The notes: a model not told the origin generated them from the sequence alone. A stretch of 64,000 nt of DNA from Rossellomorea marisflavi (GCF_009806575.1 NZ_CP047095.1:3600001-3664000), one strand, 5' to 3'; positions 1 to 9,157 are shown, counted from the stretch's first letter. Numbers and translations are program-made.

Positions 1-178
1 CTCGTCTCTCATCCCGTCGTGCCTTATAAAATTTGTACACAACCAATAGTACCAACGATACCCCCAACACAGCAGAAAGAACACCATTGGGTATCGTCAT
101 CACCTCCGTAAAATCCAACACCGCCATGATTACCACCAACAGAATCAAAGAAGCTTTTACAACAATCCTTTTATCCAC
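1..178 (-). CDS. Small membrane protein, 3' end beyond the window
   Basis: An open frame read on the minus strand starts at a GTG at 178 and is still open at base 1, giving 59 residues. GAGGTGGTGA just upstream serves as ribosome binding site. The product starts VDKRIVVKAS and shows one hydrophobic segment (about residues 8-20), a short polar turn containing TIPNG, and a second hydrophobic segment (about 33-48) followed by a basic tail (KFYKARRDERR). Two short helices and a positive tail fit a small bitopic or hairpin membrane protein. I do not recognise a family. The frame, start and membrane character are seen; function is unknown. Confidence 0.5.
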   Translation of the reverse strand, partial: MDKRIVVKASLILLVVIMAVLDFTEVMTIPNGVLSAVLGVSLVLLVVYKFYKARRDERR

Positions 179-461
179 CGTATCACCACCTCGGTTGGAT
201 ATTTCCCTTTTTTTGTATATTTAATCGTAATACTTTTAAAAAGGATAGGCGGGAATGAGACTTCTACTAAACTCATCACATATATCGCAGAATATAGCAC
301 AGTACTGCTGGCCACAGCGAAACGAACTAAGACTTCCTTACCCTCACATATAAGGGGGATGGAGGGGAACTTAACCTACGGAACGAAACGAAGCCTTCCC
401 TTCTTCACTCCCATAAATAGGGGGTGATAGGTGTGAAATTAACCTACAACACTCGTACATA
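179..461. other. Non-coding stretch with decayed repeat ends
   Basis: No convincing gene. Two places (near 318-330 and 378-392) carry AGCGAAACGAA or GGAACGAAACGAA, resembling the 3' end of the interspersed element found intact at 462-596. The string CTTCACTCCCATAAATAGGG near 401-422 resembles the tail after the copy at 48.4 kb. These look like degenerate leftovers of the same family. Two small hairpins, around CCCTC/GGGGG and CACTCCC/GGGGGTG, are present. Confidence 0.35.
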
Positions 462-596
462 CCACAAAGTGAAGTGAAGCGGAGGCCGGCCGACTCCTAT
501 GGGAAAAGCGGGCAGGGTGAGACCCTGCAGGCTTGCCGAAGCGGCTCACCGCACGCCCCATGGAAAGCGGCCGGCCGCAGCGGAACGAAACGGACC
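462..596 (+). repeat. Interspersed structured element, copy R1
   Basis: Full copy of the element family (other copies at 16.9, 17.9, 48.0, 48.4, 48.6 and 57.9 kb). An outer stem GGCCGGCC/GGCCGGCC, a middle pair ATGGG/CCCAT and an inner pair GGTGAG/CTCACC enclose a hairpin around ACCCTGCAGGC. GAAGCGG and GCAGCGG flank the hairpin block as near-direct repeats. It is almost identical to the copy at 16941-17071 but inverted. Small open frames through it are artefacts of its GC-rich palindromes. Confidence 0.85.
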
Positions 597-638
597 AATA
601 ACCAACTACACAAACCACTATCAAAGGAGACCAACACC

Positions 639-1193
639 ATGTTCACATTCCAAGTCCAACCAAACCTAACACTAGCCCTTCTCCAACCTCACCACGCCCA
701 GGAAATCTACACCCTCGTCGACACCAACCGCCACCACCTCAAACACTGGCTCGGCTGGGTAGATAGCGTCCAATCACCCGACATCTACCGCGACTCCATC
801 ATCCCCGCCTGGCTCCAACAACTCGCCGCCAACGACGGATTCACCGCCGGCATCCGCCACCACGGCAAACTCGTCGGCATGATCAACCTCCACTTCATCA
901 ACTGGAAAACCCGAAGCACCAGCATCGGCTACTACCTATCAGAAGAAGCCCAAGGCAACGGAATCATGCAGGCCTGCGTCACCGCCCTTCTCCAGCACGC
1001 ATTCGACGACCTCAGCCTGAACAAAGTCGACATCCAGTGCGCCGAAGGCAACAAGAGAAGCCGCCACATCCCCGAACGTCTCGGATTTAAACAGGAAGGC
1101 ATCTCCCGCGACGCCGAATTCATCAACGGCCATTACAACGACATCGTCACCTACAGCCTACTTGCAAAAGAGTGGAGAGCAACTAGCAAATAG
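639..1193 (+). CDS. GNAT acetyltransferase, YdaF/RimL-like
   Basis: A 184-residue protein of the GNAT fold (RimJ/RimL group), predicted to move an acetyl group from acetyl-CoA to an amine such as a ribosomal-protein N-terminus or a small molecule; the substrate cannot be read from the sequence. It resembles B. subtilis YdaF throughout: early TLALLQPHHA, GMINLHFINW in the central strand, SIGYYLSEEAQGNGIM as the acetyl-CoA loop region, and NKRSRHIPERLGF near the end. ATG 639 was chosen because AAAGGAGA lies 9 bases upstream; the longer frame from 474 runs through the repeat. Codons strongly favour C in third position (ctc gtc gac acc aac), unlike the neighbours, and the gene stands alone, so recent transfer is possible. 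Confidence 0.85.
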   Translation: MFTFQVQPNLTLALLQPHHAQEIYTLVDTNRHHLKHWLGWVDSVQSPDIYRDSIIPAWLQQLAANDGFTAGIRHHGKLVGMINLHFINWKTRSTSIGYYLSEEAQGNGIMQACVTALLQHAFDDLSLNKVDIQCAEGNKRSRHIPERLGFKQEGISRDAEFINGHYNDIVTYSLLAKEWRATSK

Positions 1194-1311
1194 GGGGAAC
1201 GGTTCCGATGTTACCTGAATGACGCACAAGAACCGTCCCCATGCGTCACATGAAAGCAAAAGGGACGGTTCCCATGCTTCCTGATGGAAGTACGGAAACC
1301 GCCCCTTCGTG
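1194..1311. repeat. Cluster of REP-like inverted repeats
   Basis: Three related strings lie between the acetyltransferase and the kinase: GGAACGGTTCC near 1196, GAACCGTCCC at 1230-1239 facing GGGACGGTTC at 1262-1271 (perfect 10-base arms), and AAACCGCCCC near 1298. Each is followed by a similar ATGCNTC/GTGTCA word. This pattern is like the REP palindromes seen in Bacilli. It may also terminate transcription from both convergent genes, although no long T-run follows. Confidence 0.5.
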
Positions 1312-4173
1312 TCATTCGATCGTTCGGTCTTCTGTCGGGACAAGGATATCTCCTTTTGTCCCTTTTTTCAATAGAAGGTGAAGAATGGTTTTTGATAGTT
1401 TGCTTGGATGATAGGGTTTCATCAGGTAGTCGCTTGCCCCTAGGGTCAACCCCTTTTCTTTCTCATCAAGGGCGGAGGAGATGATGATCGGTATGCCGGT
1501 CAGGCTCTCTTCCTTCTTGATTTCCTCAAGCACATCCCAGCCATTCAGTTTACCCCCAAGCATGATATCCAGGACGATGGCATCGGGTTTCGTCCGCTTC
1601 AGACGCTCGATGGCACTTGAGCCATTCGTCGTGTGATCCACCTGGAAGCCGCTCTCGGAAAGCTCTGTTGCGAGAAGGGATGCAAGGCTCATATCGTCTT
1701 CAATCACAAGGATGTTATGGCCGTTCCCCTGTTCTTCCTCCTTGAACGTATCAAGGGTGATGACCGGGAGGGTGACCGTGAAGGTGCTTCCTTTTCCGAG
1801 TTCAGACGACACGGTCACAGACCCGCCGTGGGCCTCGATGATTTCCTTGACGATGGTAAGGCCGAGGCCCGTGCCTCCGATCTTCCGCCGGTCTGAATTG
1901 TCGATCCGGTAGAATTTCGTGAAGAGCTTCCCGATTGCCTCTTCCGGGATGCCCAACCCTTCATCGCGGATCTCGATGGAGATCCGGTCTTCTTTTTCCT
2001 TCATGAGTATCGTGACGTCCCCTCCATCCGGTGAGTATTTCACCGCATTGCTGATGAGATTCGTGAACGCCTGTGTGAGTTTATCCCCGTCACCGAGGAC
2101 GATGGTGCAATCCGTTTCCCTCCCGATCGTGAAGGTATGATGGGGGGAACTCACCTTCGTGAGGTCCACGATATTCCGGATGATGTCCAGGACGTCTTCA
2201 TACTTCTTCTCAAATGTCTGTTTCCCTGATTCCATCCGTTGCACGTCAAGGAAGTCATTGATCAGGGAGGTCAGGCGCTGTGCTTCCTTGTAGATGGTGT
2301 TCAAGTATTTCTTCGTCCGCTCCGGCTTCAGGTCACGGGTCAGCATGAGTTCCGTAAAGCCCAGGACACTGGCAAGTGGTGTCCGCAGCTCATGGCTGAC
2401 GGTGCTGACGAATTCCGATTTCATCTGGTCGACTTCGTATTCCTTTGTGATGTCCCGATGGACGAAAATGGTACCGACATGCTCCTCCTCGTGGTAAAGG
2501 GAGGTAGAATACACCTGGAAGACATCGTTTCCTTCTGTAAGCCTGTAGATCATGCTGTGACCCGTTTCCTGATTGCGGATGACATTTTGATAATAATCCT
2601 TGAGTTCATCACCGTTTTCCACCTGGGTGACAATGCTGCAGCCCCACTTTGAATATGGAGCATCTTTCAGGGCGCCCATGTCACTTCCGATGATCCTCGC
2701 AAACTTGGTATTCACCAGCAGGCTGTCGCCCATCGGGTCAACGAGCTGGATCCCTTCCTGGAGATTATTCAGGATATCCTGGTTCATGTGACGTACCCGT
2801 TCGGAATCCTCATAGAGTAGGATGTTCCTGAGAGAAATGGAGATCTGCTTCGCAAACCCTTTGTACTCCTGCTGTTCCTTGTCGGTGAATCCGTCACCGA
2901 AGCGGCTGAACACCATGAAGGCCTCCAGCTCTCCTTGAGCAGACAGGACCGGGATGAACAGGTCATAAGAATACATGGTTTCCTCATGATAGCCTTTTTC
3001 CGCTGTGACGAGCTCACGTTTTACACAGAACGGTTCCTTGGTCTCGAATAACCGCTGATGAAGACCATTCTGGATATGGGCAAGGAACTGACCGATGGCT
3101 TCCTTGGATACCCCGAAGGAAGCATGGGTATCCTGGTCATCCATGAGAACGATCATCCCCCGTGGTGCGCCCATGAGACTGCACATGCTCTTGACGATGC
3201 TTTCCAGTACCTCTTTCTTATTAAGGGAGTTCGAAATTCCATTGATGAATTCGTTCCGGCGTTCAAGCTGCTCTCCCCTGTCGCGCGCAAGATGAAGCAA
3301 TCGTTCCAATTCCTCCTGCTGGACTTCGAGCTCATCCTGCTGGGCCTGGAGTTCTTCATTCTGGGACACAAGATGCTCTTCTTTTTCCTGGACGGTGAAG
3401 ATCATTTTCTCAAATGCGCGGGACAGCTGGCCAATCTCATCATGGCGGTCCTTATTGAATGTCCAGTTTTGATACGTACCGGTCTCGGCGATATGTTGGG
3501 CGGAGGTGGCCACCTCTTCAAGGGGCTGACCGATCTGCTTGGCAATCGAGCGCATGATCCGCATCAGTAGGAGCAGCATGAGCAAGACGAACACAAGGAA
3601 GATGGTCTGACTCGTTGCTTCCTTAGCTCGGAGTTCTTCATAGGCTTCATCGGTGGATTGCTGGATGCCGTCATTATAATCATCGAGGTTCGTGAGAAAG
3701 TCCTCCACTTCTGCCGTGGCTCCATTTTTAGAGTTCTCCTGGATGGCCTCATCATCATTTTTATCCACCAAGTCAAACGTTTCATTAATGATGTTGTTGT
3801 AGTAAACATAGAAGTCTTTGACCGTTAAGGCAAAGGTGTCATCTTCCTCTGTAGTAGAGACGCGATCCAGTTCTTTGATCGTAATCTTTAATTCTTTCTT
3901 AAGGTCATTGATATTATCCTTGAACTCACTTCGTTTAAACGCCACATACCCGCGCCCCTCAAAGAAGATCCGGTTGAACTGCCGGTCAAGCTTCTGGGCG
4001 ACTTCCTTCCGGTCATCGAGCTTGGCTTTCGTCTCATCGTACTCAACGGAAAGCCTATGATCGTACCAGTATAAACAGCCTGCTCCTATCAGGAACACGA
4101 GGATGAACCCTGTCATGAGGACAATGATCCTCCGTCTCAGGCTGGAATGGTAGAATTCAAGGAGTTTATCCAT
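1312..4173 (-). CDS. Hybrid sensor histidine kinase with C-terminal receiver
   Basis: A 953-residue membrane kinase. Order: TM1 (about 14-36), an extracytoplasmic helical sensor region (about 37-188), TM2 (about 190-206), HAMP (about 207-260), a Glu/Gln-rich coiled coil (about 260-300), GAF (about 310-450), PAS (about 465-580), HisKA with VSHELRTP (His594), HATPase with N, G1 (DEGLGIPEE) and G2 (GGTGLGLTI) boxes, and a receiver (about 825-945) with VLDIMLG and MKPY. Predicted to autophosphorylate on His594 and pass phosphate to its own receiver or to the single receiver encoded just upstream, which it overlaps by 8 bases. It is the last gene of the polysaccharide/c-di-GMP operon. The signal sensed is unknown. 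Confidence 0.93.
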   Translation of the reverse strand: MDKLLEFYHSSLRRRIIVLMTGFILVFLIGAGCLYWYDHRLSVEYDETKAKLDDRKEVAQKLDRQFNRIFFEGRGYVAFKRSEFKDNINDLKKELKITIKELDRVSTTEEDDTFALTVKDFYVYYNNIINETFDLVDKNDDEAIQENSKNGATAEVEDFLTNLDDYNDGIQQSTDEAYEELRAKEATSQTIFLVFVLLMLLLLMRIMRSIAKQIGQPLEEVATSAQHIAETGTYQNWTFNKDRHDEIGQLSRAFEKMIFTVQEKEEHLVSQNEELQAQQDELEVQQEELERLLHLARDRGEQLERRNEFINGISNSLNKKEVLESIVKSMCSLMGAPRGMIVLMDDQDTHASFGVSKEAIGQFLAHIQNGLHQRLFETKEPFCVKRELVTAEKGYHEETMYSYDLFIPVLSAQGELEAFMVFSRFGDGFTDKEQQEYKGFAKQISISLRNILLYEDSERVRHMNQDILNNLQEGIQLVDPMGDSLLVNTKFARIIGSDMGALKDAPYSKWGCSIVTQVENGDELKDYYQNVIRNQETGHSMIYRLTEGNDVFQVYSTSLYHEEEHVGTIFVHRDITKEYEVDQMKSEFVSTVSHELRTPLASVLGFTELMLTRDLKPERTKKYLNTIYKEAQRLTSLINDFLDVQRMESGKQTFEKKYEDVLDIIRNIVDLTKVSSPHHTFTIGRETDCTIVLGDGDKLTQAFTNLISNAVKYSPDGGDVTILMKEKEDRISIEIRDEGLGIPEEAIGKLFTKFYRIDNSDRRKIGGTGLGLTIVKEIIEAHGGSVTVSSELGKGSTFTVTLPVITLDTFKEEEQGNGHNILVIEDDMSLASLLATELSESGFQVDHTTNGSSAIERLKRTKPDAIVLDIMLGGKLNGWDVLEEIKKEESLTGIPIIISSALDEKEKGLTLGASDYLMKPYHPSKLSKTILHLLLKKGTKGDILVPTEDRTIE

Positions 4174-4537
4174 TCAGAATGTCCCCGATCTTCTCCATGA
4201 GTTCGACCGGGCTGTAGGGCTTCGACATGAAGTAGTCGGCACCGGCAGCAAGGACAAGGTCCTTATCCGCCTGCTGGTTCTTCGCCGATACCATCATGAT
4301 CTTCACATCGCTCTTCCCATGGTGGTTCCTCACCTGATCGATGACCTCGAGGCCCGTATAGGCGGGCATCATATAATCAAGGACGATGAGGTCGTAATCG
4401 GTCCCGAGTATGTGCTCGATCGCTTCTTGTCCGTCGGCCGCTTCGTCGATGTCATATCCTTCATCTTCAAGGGTGTCGACCATGAGCATGCGCAGCACTT
4501 CTTCGTCTTCCGCAATCAAGATCTTCGCCATGTTCAT
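4166..4537 (-). CDS. Single-domain response regulator
   Basis: A 123-residue stand-alone CheY-like receiver. The acidic pocket (AEDEE near the N-terminus), the phosphoacceptor Asp in IVLDYMMP, the Ser of MVSAK and the Lys of SKPYSP are all present, so it should be phosphorylatable. There is no output domain. It overlaps the kinase gene by 8 bases and the upstream glycosidase fragment by 4 (ATGA), so the three are probably translationally coupled. Likely role (inference): a shuttle between the hybrid kinase and the HPt domain of the diguanylate cyclase at the head of the operon, or a direct regulator of the membrane glycosyltransferase machinery. Confidence 0.9.
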   Translation of the reverse strand: MNMAKILIAEDEEVLRMLMVDTLEDEGYDIDEAADGQEAIEHILGTDYDLIVLDYMMPAYTGLEVIDQVRNHHGKSDVKIMMVSAKNQQADKDLVLAAGADYFMSKPYSPVELMEKIGDILNG

Positions 4538-4836
4538 TTCCCTCCTTTTCCATACGCTTCTTGCAGAATATAATAGGAATCTTTCAGTCTTTCATGGAAG
4601 GTCGGCTCTTCCCACTCTTTCCATGAATACCGGTAAAACGCCGTCGGATCCATGAAGCCGTCCTTCAATGCGGGATAGGCGTAGGATTCCCTCCCGTCTG
4701 TTTCATAAAGGCCGATATTGATGGAGTCGATTTTCTTCTTGCCTTCAATTCCCGTCTTCCACATATCCCCCATGGCATCCTTGAGGCTCGGATCCTTGAT
4801 GTTCAGGAGCTGCCACGGGATGCGGATTTCGGTCAT
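4534..4836 (-). CDS. C-terminal fragment of the glycosidase (frameshifted)
   Basis: A 100-residue frame beginning MTEIRIPWQLLNIKDPS. This reads as the end of a beta-sandwich carbohydrate-binding-like domain (EIRIPW..LLN..DPS is typical of such C-terminal strands), not as a free-standing protein. It overlaps the 971-residue upstream frame by ATGA. The upstream frame ends SLTDISVSLKVI. If the GGG at 4847-4849 (CCC in the gene) had one more base, the two would join as SLTDISVSPEGDMTEIRIPW, which is far more natural. So either there is a one-base deletion or sequencing error, or translation restarts at ATGA. No ribosome binding site of good quality precedes the ATG. Confidence 0.6.
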   Translation of the reverse strand: MTEIRIPWQLLNIKDPSLKDAMGDMWKTGIEGKKKIDSINIGLYETDGRESYAYPALKDGFMDPTAFYRYSWKEWEEPTFHERLKDSYYILQEAYGKGGK

Positions 4837-7748
4837 ATCACCTTCAGGGATACGCTGATATCCGTGAGGGAGTCATATTCTTCATCCCCGGGGTTCGCCG
4901 TCCCGAACTGCATCTTGCCCGTTTCATAGGATTCGAACGGCAGGGTCTTGCCCTGGATCGTCAGTTCCTTATTCAAGGTCAGGCGGATCGGATGATAGAC
5001 GCCGTTATCCTTCTTGCCCGCATACGGCTCCTTGTCGATCATCTCGAGGAGGTTCCCGTAGTGATAGTAGTAGCTGTCGTAATAGCTGTCGACGAGGAGT
5101 CGGGCGCTCTGATCCCCATTCATATGAAGGACGAAATCCACTCCTTTGGTCTTCACATCGTCGACCCCCGGGATGGTCGATTGACCTTGATCCGGGATCG
5201 TATCAAAGAGAAGATAAGAATCTTTATCTTTCACGGAATCCGTATCGACCCTCACGTATACATATCGTTCATCACTGGAAACGTAGAGGGCGTGGTCACC
5301 GTCCTCGAATGCAGGTTCAATGCCCTTGAACGCCCAGTCCTCTCTGCGTCCATCGACATGTAGGACGTCGGTTCGGTTCTTGCCGGGATCAAAGCTCAGG
5401 ACGCCGAACTGCTGCTCATTGGTCTGGGCATTGGACCAGAACGGACGTCTGTCCGGATCATCGTAGTCCATCGTGTTCCATGTCCGTTTGAACCATTCAT
5501 CCTGCCAGGTGAAGACCATTCCGCCGGCCAGGTTCTCCGCAATGATATCTTCAAAGAGCCTGCGGTCGATTTCACCCTGCTCTTTTTCAGAATGATGCCC
5601 TTGATCAAGTCCGTCGACATTCCGGTGGGTCAGGCCACGGGAGCCCGGCACACCAAATTCGGCAACGACGAGCGGCATGGTATGGTGCTTCTTCATATCA
5701 TTCAGATAGCCTGCATAGTTGTTTTTCTCGCCGCGGTGATCGAGATAGTTGATGTACGCCGGCTCATAGTTGAGGAAGTCCGGGTAGTACGGATAAATAT
5801 GATACGATGCGAACAAACCCGTATGCAGCTGATCCGTTGCTTTGATGACGTTCGGGTCCACCGATACCATGTCTTCCTTCTCAGAAGGTTCATACGGATG
5901 GTCGAGGAGATCCGTGGTCACCCAGTTGGTGAAGCTGACAGGGCGCTGCCACTTATAGGTGGAGGTCTCATACGATACGGCTTCATCCATCATGGTGGAG
6001 ATCCATACCTCAAATGGCTGGGCCTTTTCCGTATAGAGATACTCACCCTTCAGATCCTTCATGCCCTTATGTTTTTCGTTCGTCGAGAGGACCACTTCCG
6101 GATCCCACTCGACCCCGAACACCCAGCCGAGGACGTAAGGCGAAATATCATATTTGTATTGACCAGAAGCATGGCCAGGACGATCGGGAATGTCTGCATT
6201 CCCGTGGATCAGATCGACCGTGCGTTTGATTTCATCCTGGAATTCTTCGGTGTTTTCCTTGGCGAAGGCATCCTTCGTCTTCAGGAAGATCTCTTCATTC
6301 ACCCATACCCCGTGGAAGAGGTAGAGGGGTTTTTCAGCCATCTGATTGTATTCATAAAAGGCTTCATAGAACTCCGGAGGATGGATCGTATAGACCCGTA
6401 GGGAGTTGGCATTCATGGCTCCGATCTGCTTGAACCATCTCAGGTACTCTTCCTTGGTGATGGCCGTCTCGCCGGGGAAATGTCCGGGCTTGGCAATCCC
6501 CATGTTGACGCCCTTGATGGTCATATCCTTCCACTTGCCGTCCTGGTTGATCTGAACGTAGTCAGATCCCACCTTGCCCGCAAGCTTGATGCCGTCCACG
6601 ACTTCCGTTTTCTGCGCTTTCGCCTTGGGCTCATCCTTCTGGCGATGGATCCTATCGAGGATTGTGTCCATCATCGGGGCATACGCCTTCCAGTAGAATG
6701 CCGTTTCTTCATCCGGTCCCGAGCGCCCCGTCCACTTCCGCCATGTCGGCAGTCCTGATGTCTGATACAGATTCGGTACGTCCGGCTGGTCGGCGAAATC
6801 ACCGCTGAAGTAGTATGTTTCGAATTGACGGTTCTCTTGGTGGATCACAGCCGGGAAGCTTGTCGGCAGATTGATCCCCTTCAGCTTATCTTTTCCCTTG
6901 TCGGTAAGGGACATGGAATACTCGGCCAGCACCTCGTCCGGATTGATGGCTTCGACGATATCGAACCAGTAGGAATAGGCAACCGACATGTCTTCACCGA
7001 ATTCCCCTTCCCCCTTTTTGGTGGTGGAGAAGATGGCTCCTTTATCGGTGATGTCGTCCCCGTTCAGGATCATCAGGCGATCCGACCGGTCGACGAGGAC
7101 GAAGCCGCCACCTTTGAACGCATAATCCTTCCCGTACTGTTCTTTATAGTTGCTGCGGACCCACTCCGGGACCTCTTCGCTCGTCATGTCGGGGAAATAA
7201 CGCCCGATCCACCCTGACCATTCAAGGTTGAAAAGGGAGTAGAACTTACGCCTGACCTTTTCATCCGTGGGATCGGCCATGGAGTTGAACTCGGCGATGA
7301 TGGTCTTTCCTTCATTCAGGGCCATGGACTTCAGGGAATCGATTTCTTCTTCCTCAAGCCCTCCATACACCTTGGAGGAGCGGGAACCGGAGACATTTTC
7401 CGTATCCAGGTCTTCTTCATACACCCCGTATGTATCGGTGATGTAGACAGCATCATAGCCTTCAGCGGATTCCGGAACGGATGAACCCTTTTCTTCCTTA
7501 GGGTCATACCCGACATAATCTTGATTTTCTTGATAAATACCTCCGTCGCTCTTCCTATATTTCTGCTGATTCAATAGCCACATCAAGCCTTTATGCTCCC
7601 GGTAGCTTTCATCGGGAACGGTCTTATCCACGATCATCAGATCAAGATCTTTCTTCCCCTTCAGCTGCCACACCCAAAATGGGGAGGTCAGGAGCAGGAC
7701 GATTCCTATGATGAAGATCAGGAAGCCATATCGTTTCAACTTGTTCAT
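4833..7748 (-). CDS. Membrane-anchored glycoside-hydrolase-like protein, C-terminus shifted out of frame
   Basis: 971 residues as read. An N-terminal signal anchor (about 7-27, GFLIFIIGIVLLLTSPFWVW) places the rest outside the membrane. A region of about 350 residues of unknown fold precedes a TIM-barrel glycosidase-like part (SLRVYTIHPPEFYEAFYEYN, VLGWVFGVEWDPEVV, LVVAEFGVPGSRGLTHR, GGMVFTWQDEWFKRTW). The Glu residues in GVEWDP and VAEFG are candidate acid/base and nucleophile. A beta-rich carbohydrate-binding-like domain begins near 790 and is cut by a frame break near 4847 (see the 4534-4836 entry). The gene follows the GT2 gene with a 4-base overlap. Predicted to trim or remodel the polysaccharide made by that synthase. 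The substrate is unknown; the GH assignment comes from barrel-like motifs only. Confidence 0.8.
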   Translation of the reverse strand: MNKLKRYGFLIFIIGIVLLLTSPFWVWQLKGKKDLDLMIVDKTVPDESYREHKGLMWLLNQQKYRKSDGGIYQENQDYVGYDPKEEKGSSVPESAEGYDAVYITDTYGVYEEDLDTENVSGSRSSKVYGGLEEEEIDSLKSMALNEGKTIIAEFNSMADPTDEKVRRKFYSLFNLEWSGWIGRYFPDMTSEEVPEWVRSNYKEQYGKDYAFKGGGFVLVDRSDRLMILNGDDITDKGAIFSTTKKGEGEFGEDMSVAYSYWFDIVEAINPDEVLAEYSMSLTDKGKDKLKGINLPTSFPAVIHQENRQFETYYFSGDFADQPDVPNLYQTSGLPTWRKWTGRSGPDEETAFYWKAYAPMMDTILDRIHRQKDEPKAKAQKTEVVDGIKLAGKVGSDYVQINQDGKWKDMTIKGVNMGIAKPGHFPGETAITKEEYLRWFKQIGAMNANSLRVYTIHPPEFYEAFYEYNQMAEKPLYLFHGVWVNEEIFLKTKDAFAKENTEEFQDEIKRTVDLIHGNADIPDRPGHASGQYKYDISPYVLGWVFGVEWDPEVVLSTNEKHKGMKDLKGEYLYTEKAQPFEVWISTMMDEAVSYETSTYKWQRPVSFTNWVTTDLLDHPYEPSEKEDMVSVDPNVIKATDQLHTGLFASYHIYPYYPDFLNYEPAYINYLDHRGEKNNYAGYLNDMKKHHTMPLVVAEFGVPGSRGLTHRNVDGLDQGHHSEKEQGEIDRRLFEDIIAENLAGGMVFTWQDEWFKRTWNTMDYDDPDRRPFWSNAQTNEQQFGVLSFDPGKNRTDVLHVDGRREDWAFKGIEPAFEDGDHALYVSSDERYVYVRVDTDSVKDKDSYLLFDTIPDQGQSTIPGVDDVKTKGVDFVLHMNGDQSARLLVDSYYDSYYYHYGNLLEMIDKEPYAGKKDNGVYHPIRLTLNKELTIQGKTLPFESYETGKMQFGTANPGDEEYDSLTDISVSLKVI

Positions 7749-9157
7749 TTGGATACTCCTTTTCTCGCCATTTCACCCCAGCCCCGCTTCTTGCGGAGGA
7801 AGTCGATGATGCCTTCACAGCGCCACAGAACGGTCAACGGGCGATACCAGAGGGTCTCTGTTAGGGAATAGAAGAATAGTTTCATAATGTCAGATGCCTT
7901 CGGATACTTCCGGATCGTCCATTCCTCCAGCAGCACAGCTGACATGGAAAGGATCGAACCATAGAAGATTGATAATAAGAATAATAGGATGGCAAACTCC
8001 AGATATACGCCGCCGAACAGCAGCGAGACAATCATGATGAGATAGCCCGTGAGCTCCACGACCGGTCCGAGGAACTCGATGATGAGGAAATAGGGCATGG
8101 ACACCATGCCGATGGAGCCGTATTTCGGATTGAACAGGAGCTTTTTGTGGATCCAAAGGCTCTCGAACAGTCCGCGGTGCCATCTGCTCCGCTGTCTCCG
8201 CAAGTATTTCATGGATTCCGGTGCTTCCGTCCAGCTGACGGGATCCGGGACGTAGACGATTTGTTTGTCTGCCTTCTCTTCTTTCACGAATCGATGGAGC
8301 CTCACGACGAGTTCCATGTCTTCCCCCACCGTATGGGCATAGCCCCCGGCCCGGATGACCCAGCTCTTCGAGAAGACGCCGAAGGCCCCGGATACGATGA
8401 GGAGGAGATTGTGCCGGCTGAGTCCGATTCGTCCCATCAGGAACGCTCTCAGGTACTCGATTACCTGCATGACGACAAGCGGAGAACGGGATAACCCGAT
8501 CTTCACGATCTCTCCGCTCTCGATGTCACATCCATTGGCGATCCGTATGCTTCCACCTGAGGCGATGACGTCTCCATCAGATTCGATGATGGGCTTCATG
8601 ACCTTGAGGAAGGCGGACCGCTCAAGGACCGAATCCCCGTCGATTGAGCAGAAATACGGGAAGTTGGACACATTGATCCCTGCATTCAGGGCATCGGCCT
8701 TCCCTCCGTTTGCTTTATCGACGACAAGGAGGTTCTTATACAGCTTCGATTGATAGACCGCTTTGACGGGCTGGGTTTCGAGCTGCTGCCGGATGACCCA
8801 CTTGATCTTCACCAGCTGGAACGTCTCGATGAGCTTCTCAAGGGAATCATCCGTCGACCCGTCGTTCACGATGATCACTTCGTATTCCGGATACTCGATG
8901 CTCAGGAGGGACCGGACCGTGGCCATGATCCCGACGGATTCATTATAGGCGGGCACCAGGATCGATACCGGCTTCGTCTGGGAAAGATGAAGGAGCTCTT
9001 CATACGGCTCCCAGTCGTCAAGCTGATACGATTTCCGCAGCTGGAACATGGAGATCACAAGCAGGATTGTATAAAAAGAGATGACGAGAATCATATAAAT
9101 GAGAACGAACCACCCGATGCCGAGCAGGACGTTTCCCCATGCGTCTGAAATGTTCAT
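7745..9157 (-). CDS. Membrane GT2 glycosyltransferase (processive-synthase type)
   Basis: A 470-residue cellulose-/hyaluronan-synthase-like GT-A enzyme. One N-terminal TM helix (about 11-35) is followed by the catalytic domain with ILVPAYNES, IIVNDGSTDDS, the DxD-type CSIDGDSVLE, the acidic GEDMELVVRLH and QRSRWHRGL (QxxRW). Then come several TM helices (about 320-430). These are the residues expected of processive synthases. No PilZ domain is fused, so any c-di-GMP control must act through another protein. ATG 9157 was chosen because it overlaps the preceding stop as ATGA; an upstream ATG at 9181 would add 8 residues. Sugar donor and product are unknown. Confidence 0.9.
   Translation of the reverse strand: MNISDAWGNVLLGIGWFVLIYMILVISFYTILLVISMFQLRKSYQLDDWEPYEELLHLSQTKPVSILVPAYNESVGIMATVRSLLSIEYPEYEVIIVNDGSTDDSLEKLIETFQLVKIKWVIRQQLETQPVKAVYQSKLYKNLLVVDKANGGKADALNAGINVSNFPYFCSIDGDSVLERSAFLKVMKPIIESDGDVIASGGSIRIANGCDIESGEIVKIGLSRSPLVVMQVIEYLRAFLMGRIGLSRHNLLLIVSGAFGVFSKSWVIRAGGYAHTVGEDMELVVRLHRFVKEEKADKQIVYVPDPVSWTEAPESMKYLRRQRSRWHRGLFESLWIHKKLLFNPKYGSIGMVSMPYFLIIEFLGPVVELTGYLIMIVSLLFGGVYLEFAILLFLLSIFYGSILSMSAVLLEEWTIRKYPKASDIMKLFFYSLTETLWYRPLTVLWRCEGIIDFLRKKRGWGEMARKGVSK

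Noticed and set aside
474..638. Upstream extension of the acetyltransferase frame
   Set aside because: It translates repeat R1; a good ribosome binding site stands before ATG 639 and the family starts there.
5592..6401. A 269-residue plus-strand frame opposite the glycosidase gene
   Set aside because: It is the reverse shadow of a well-supported coding region, with no domain and no binding site.
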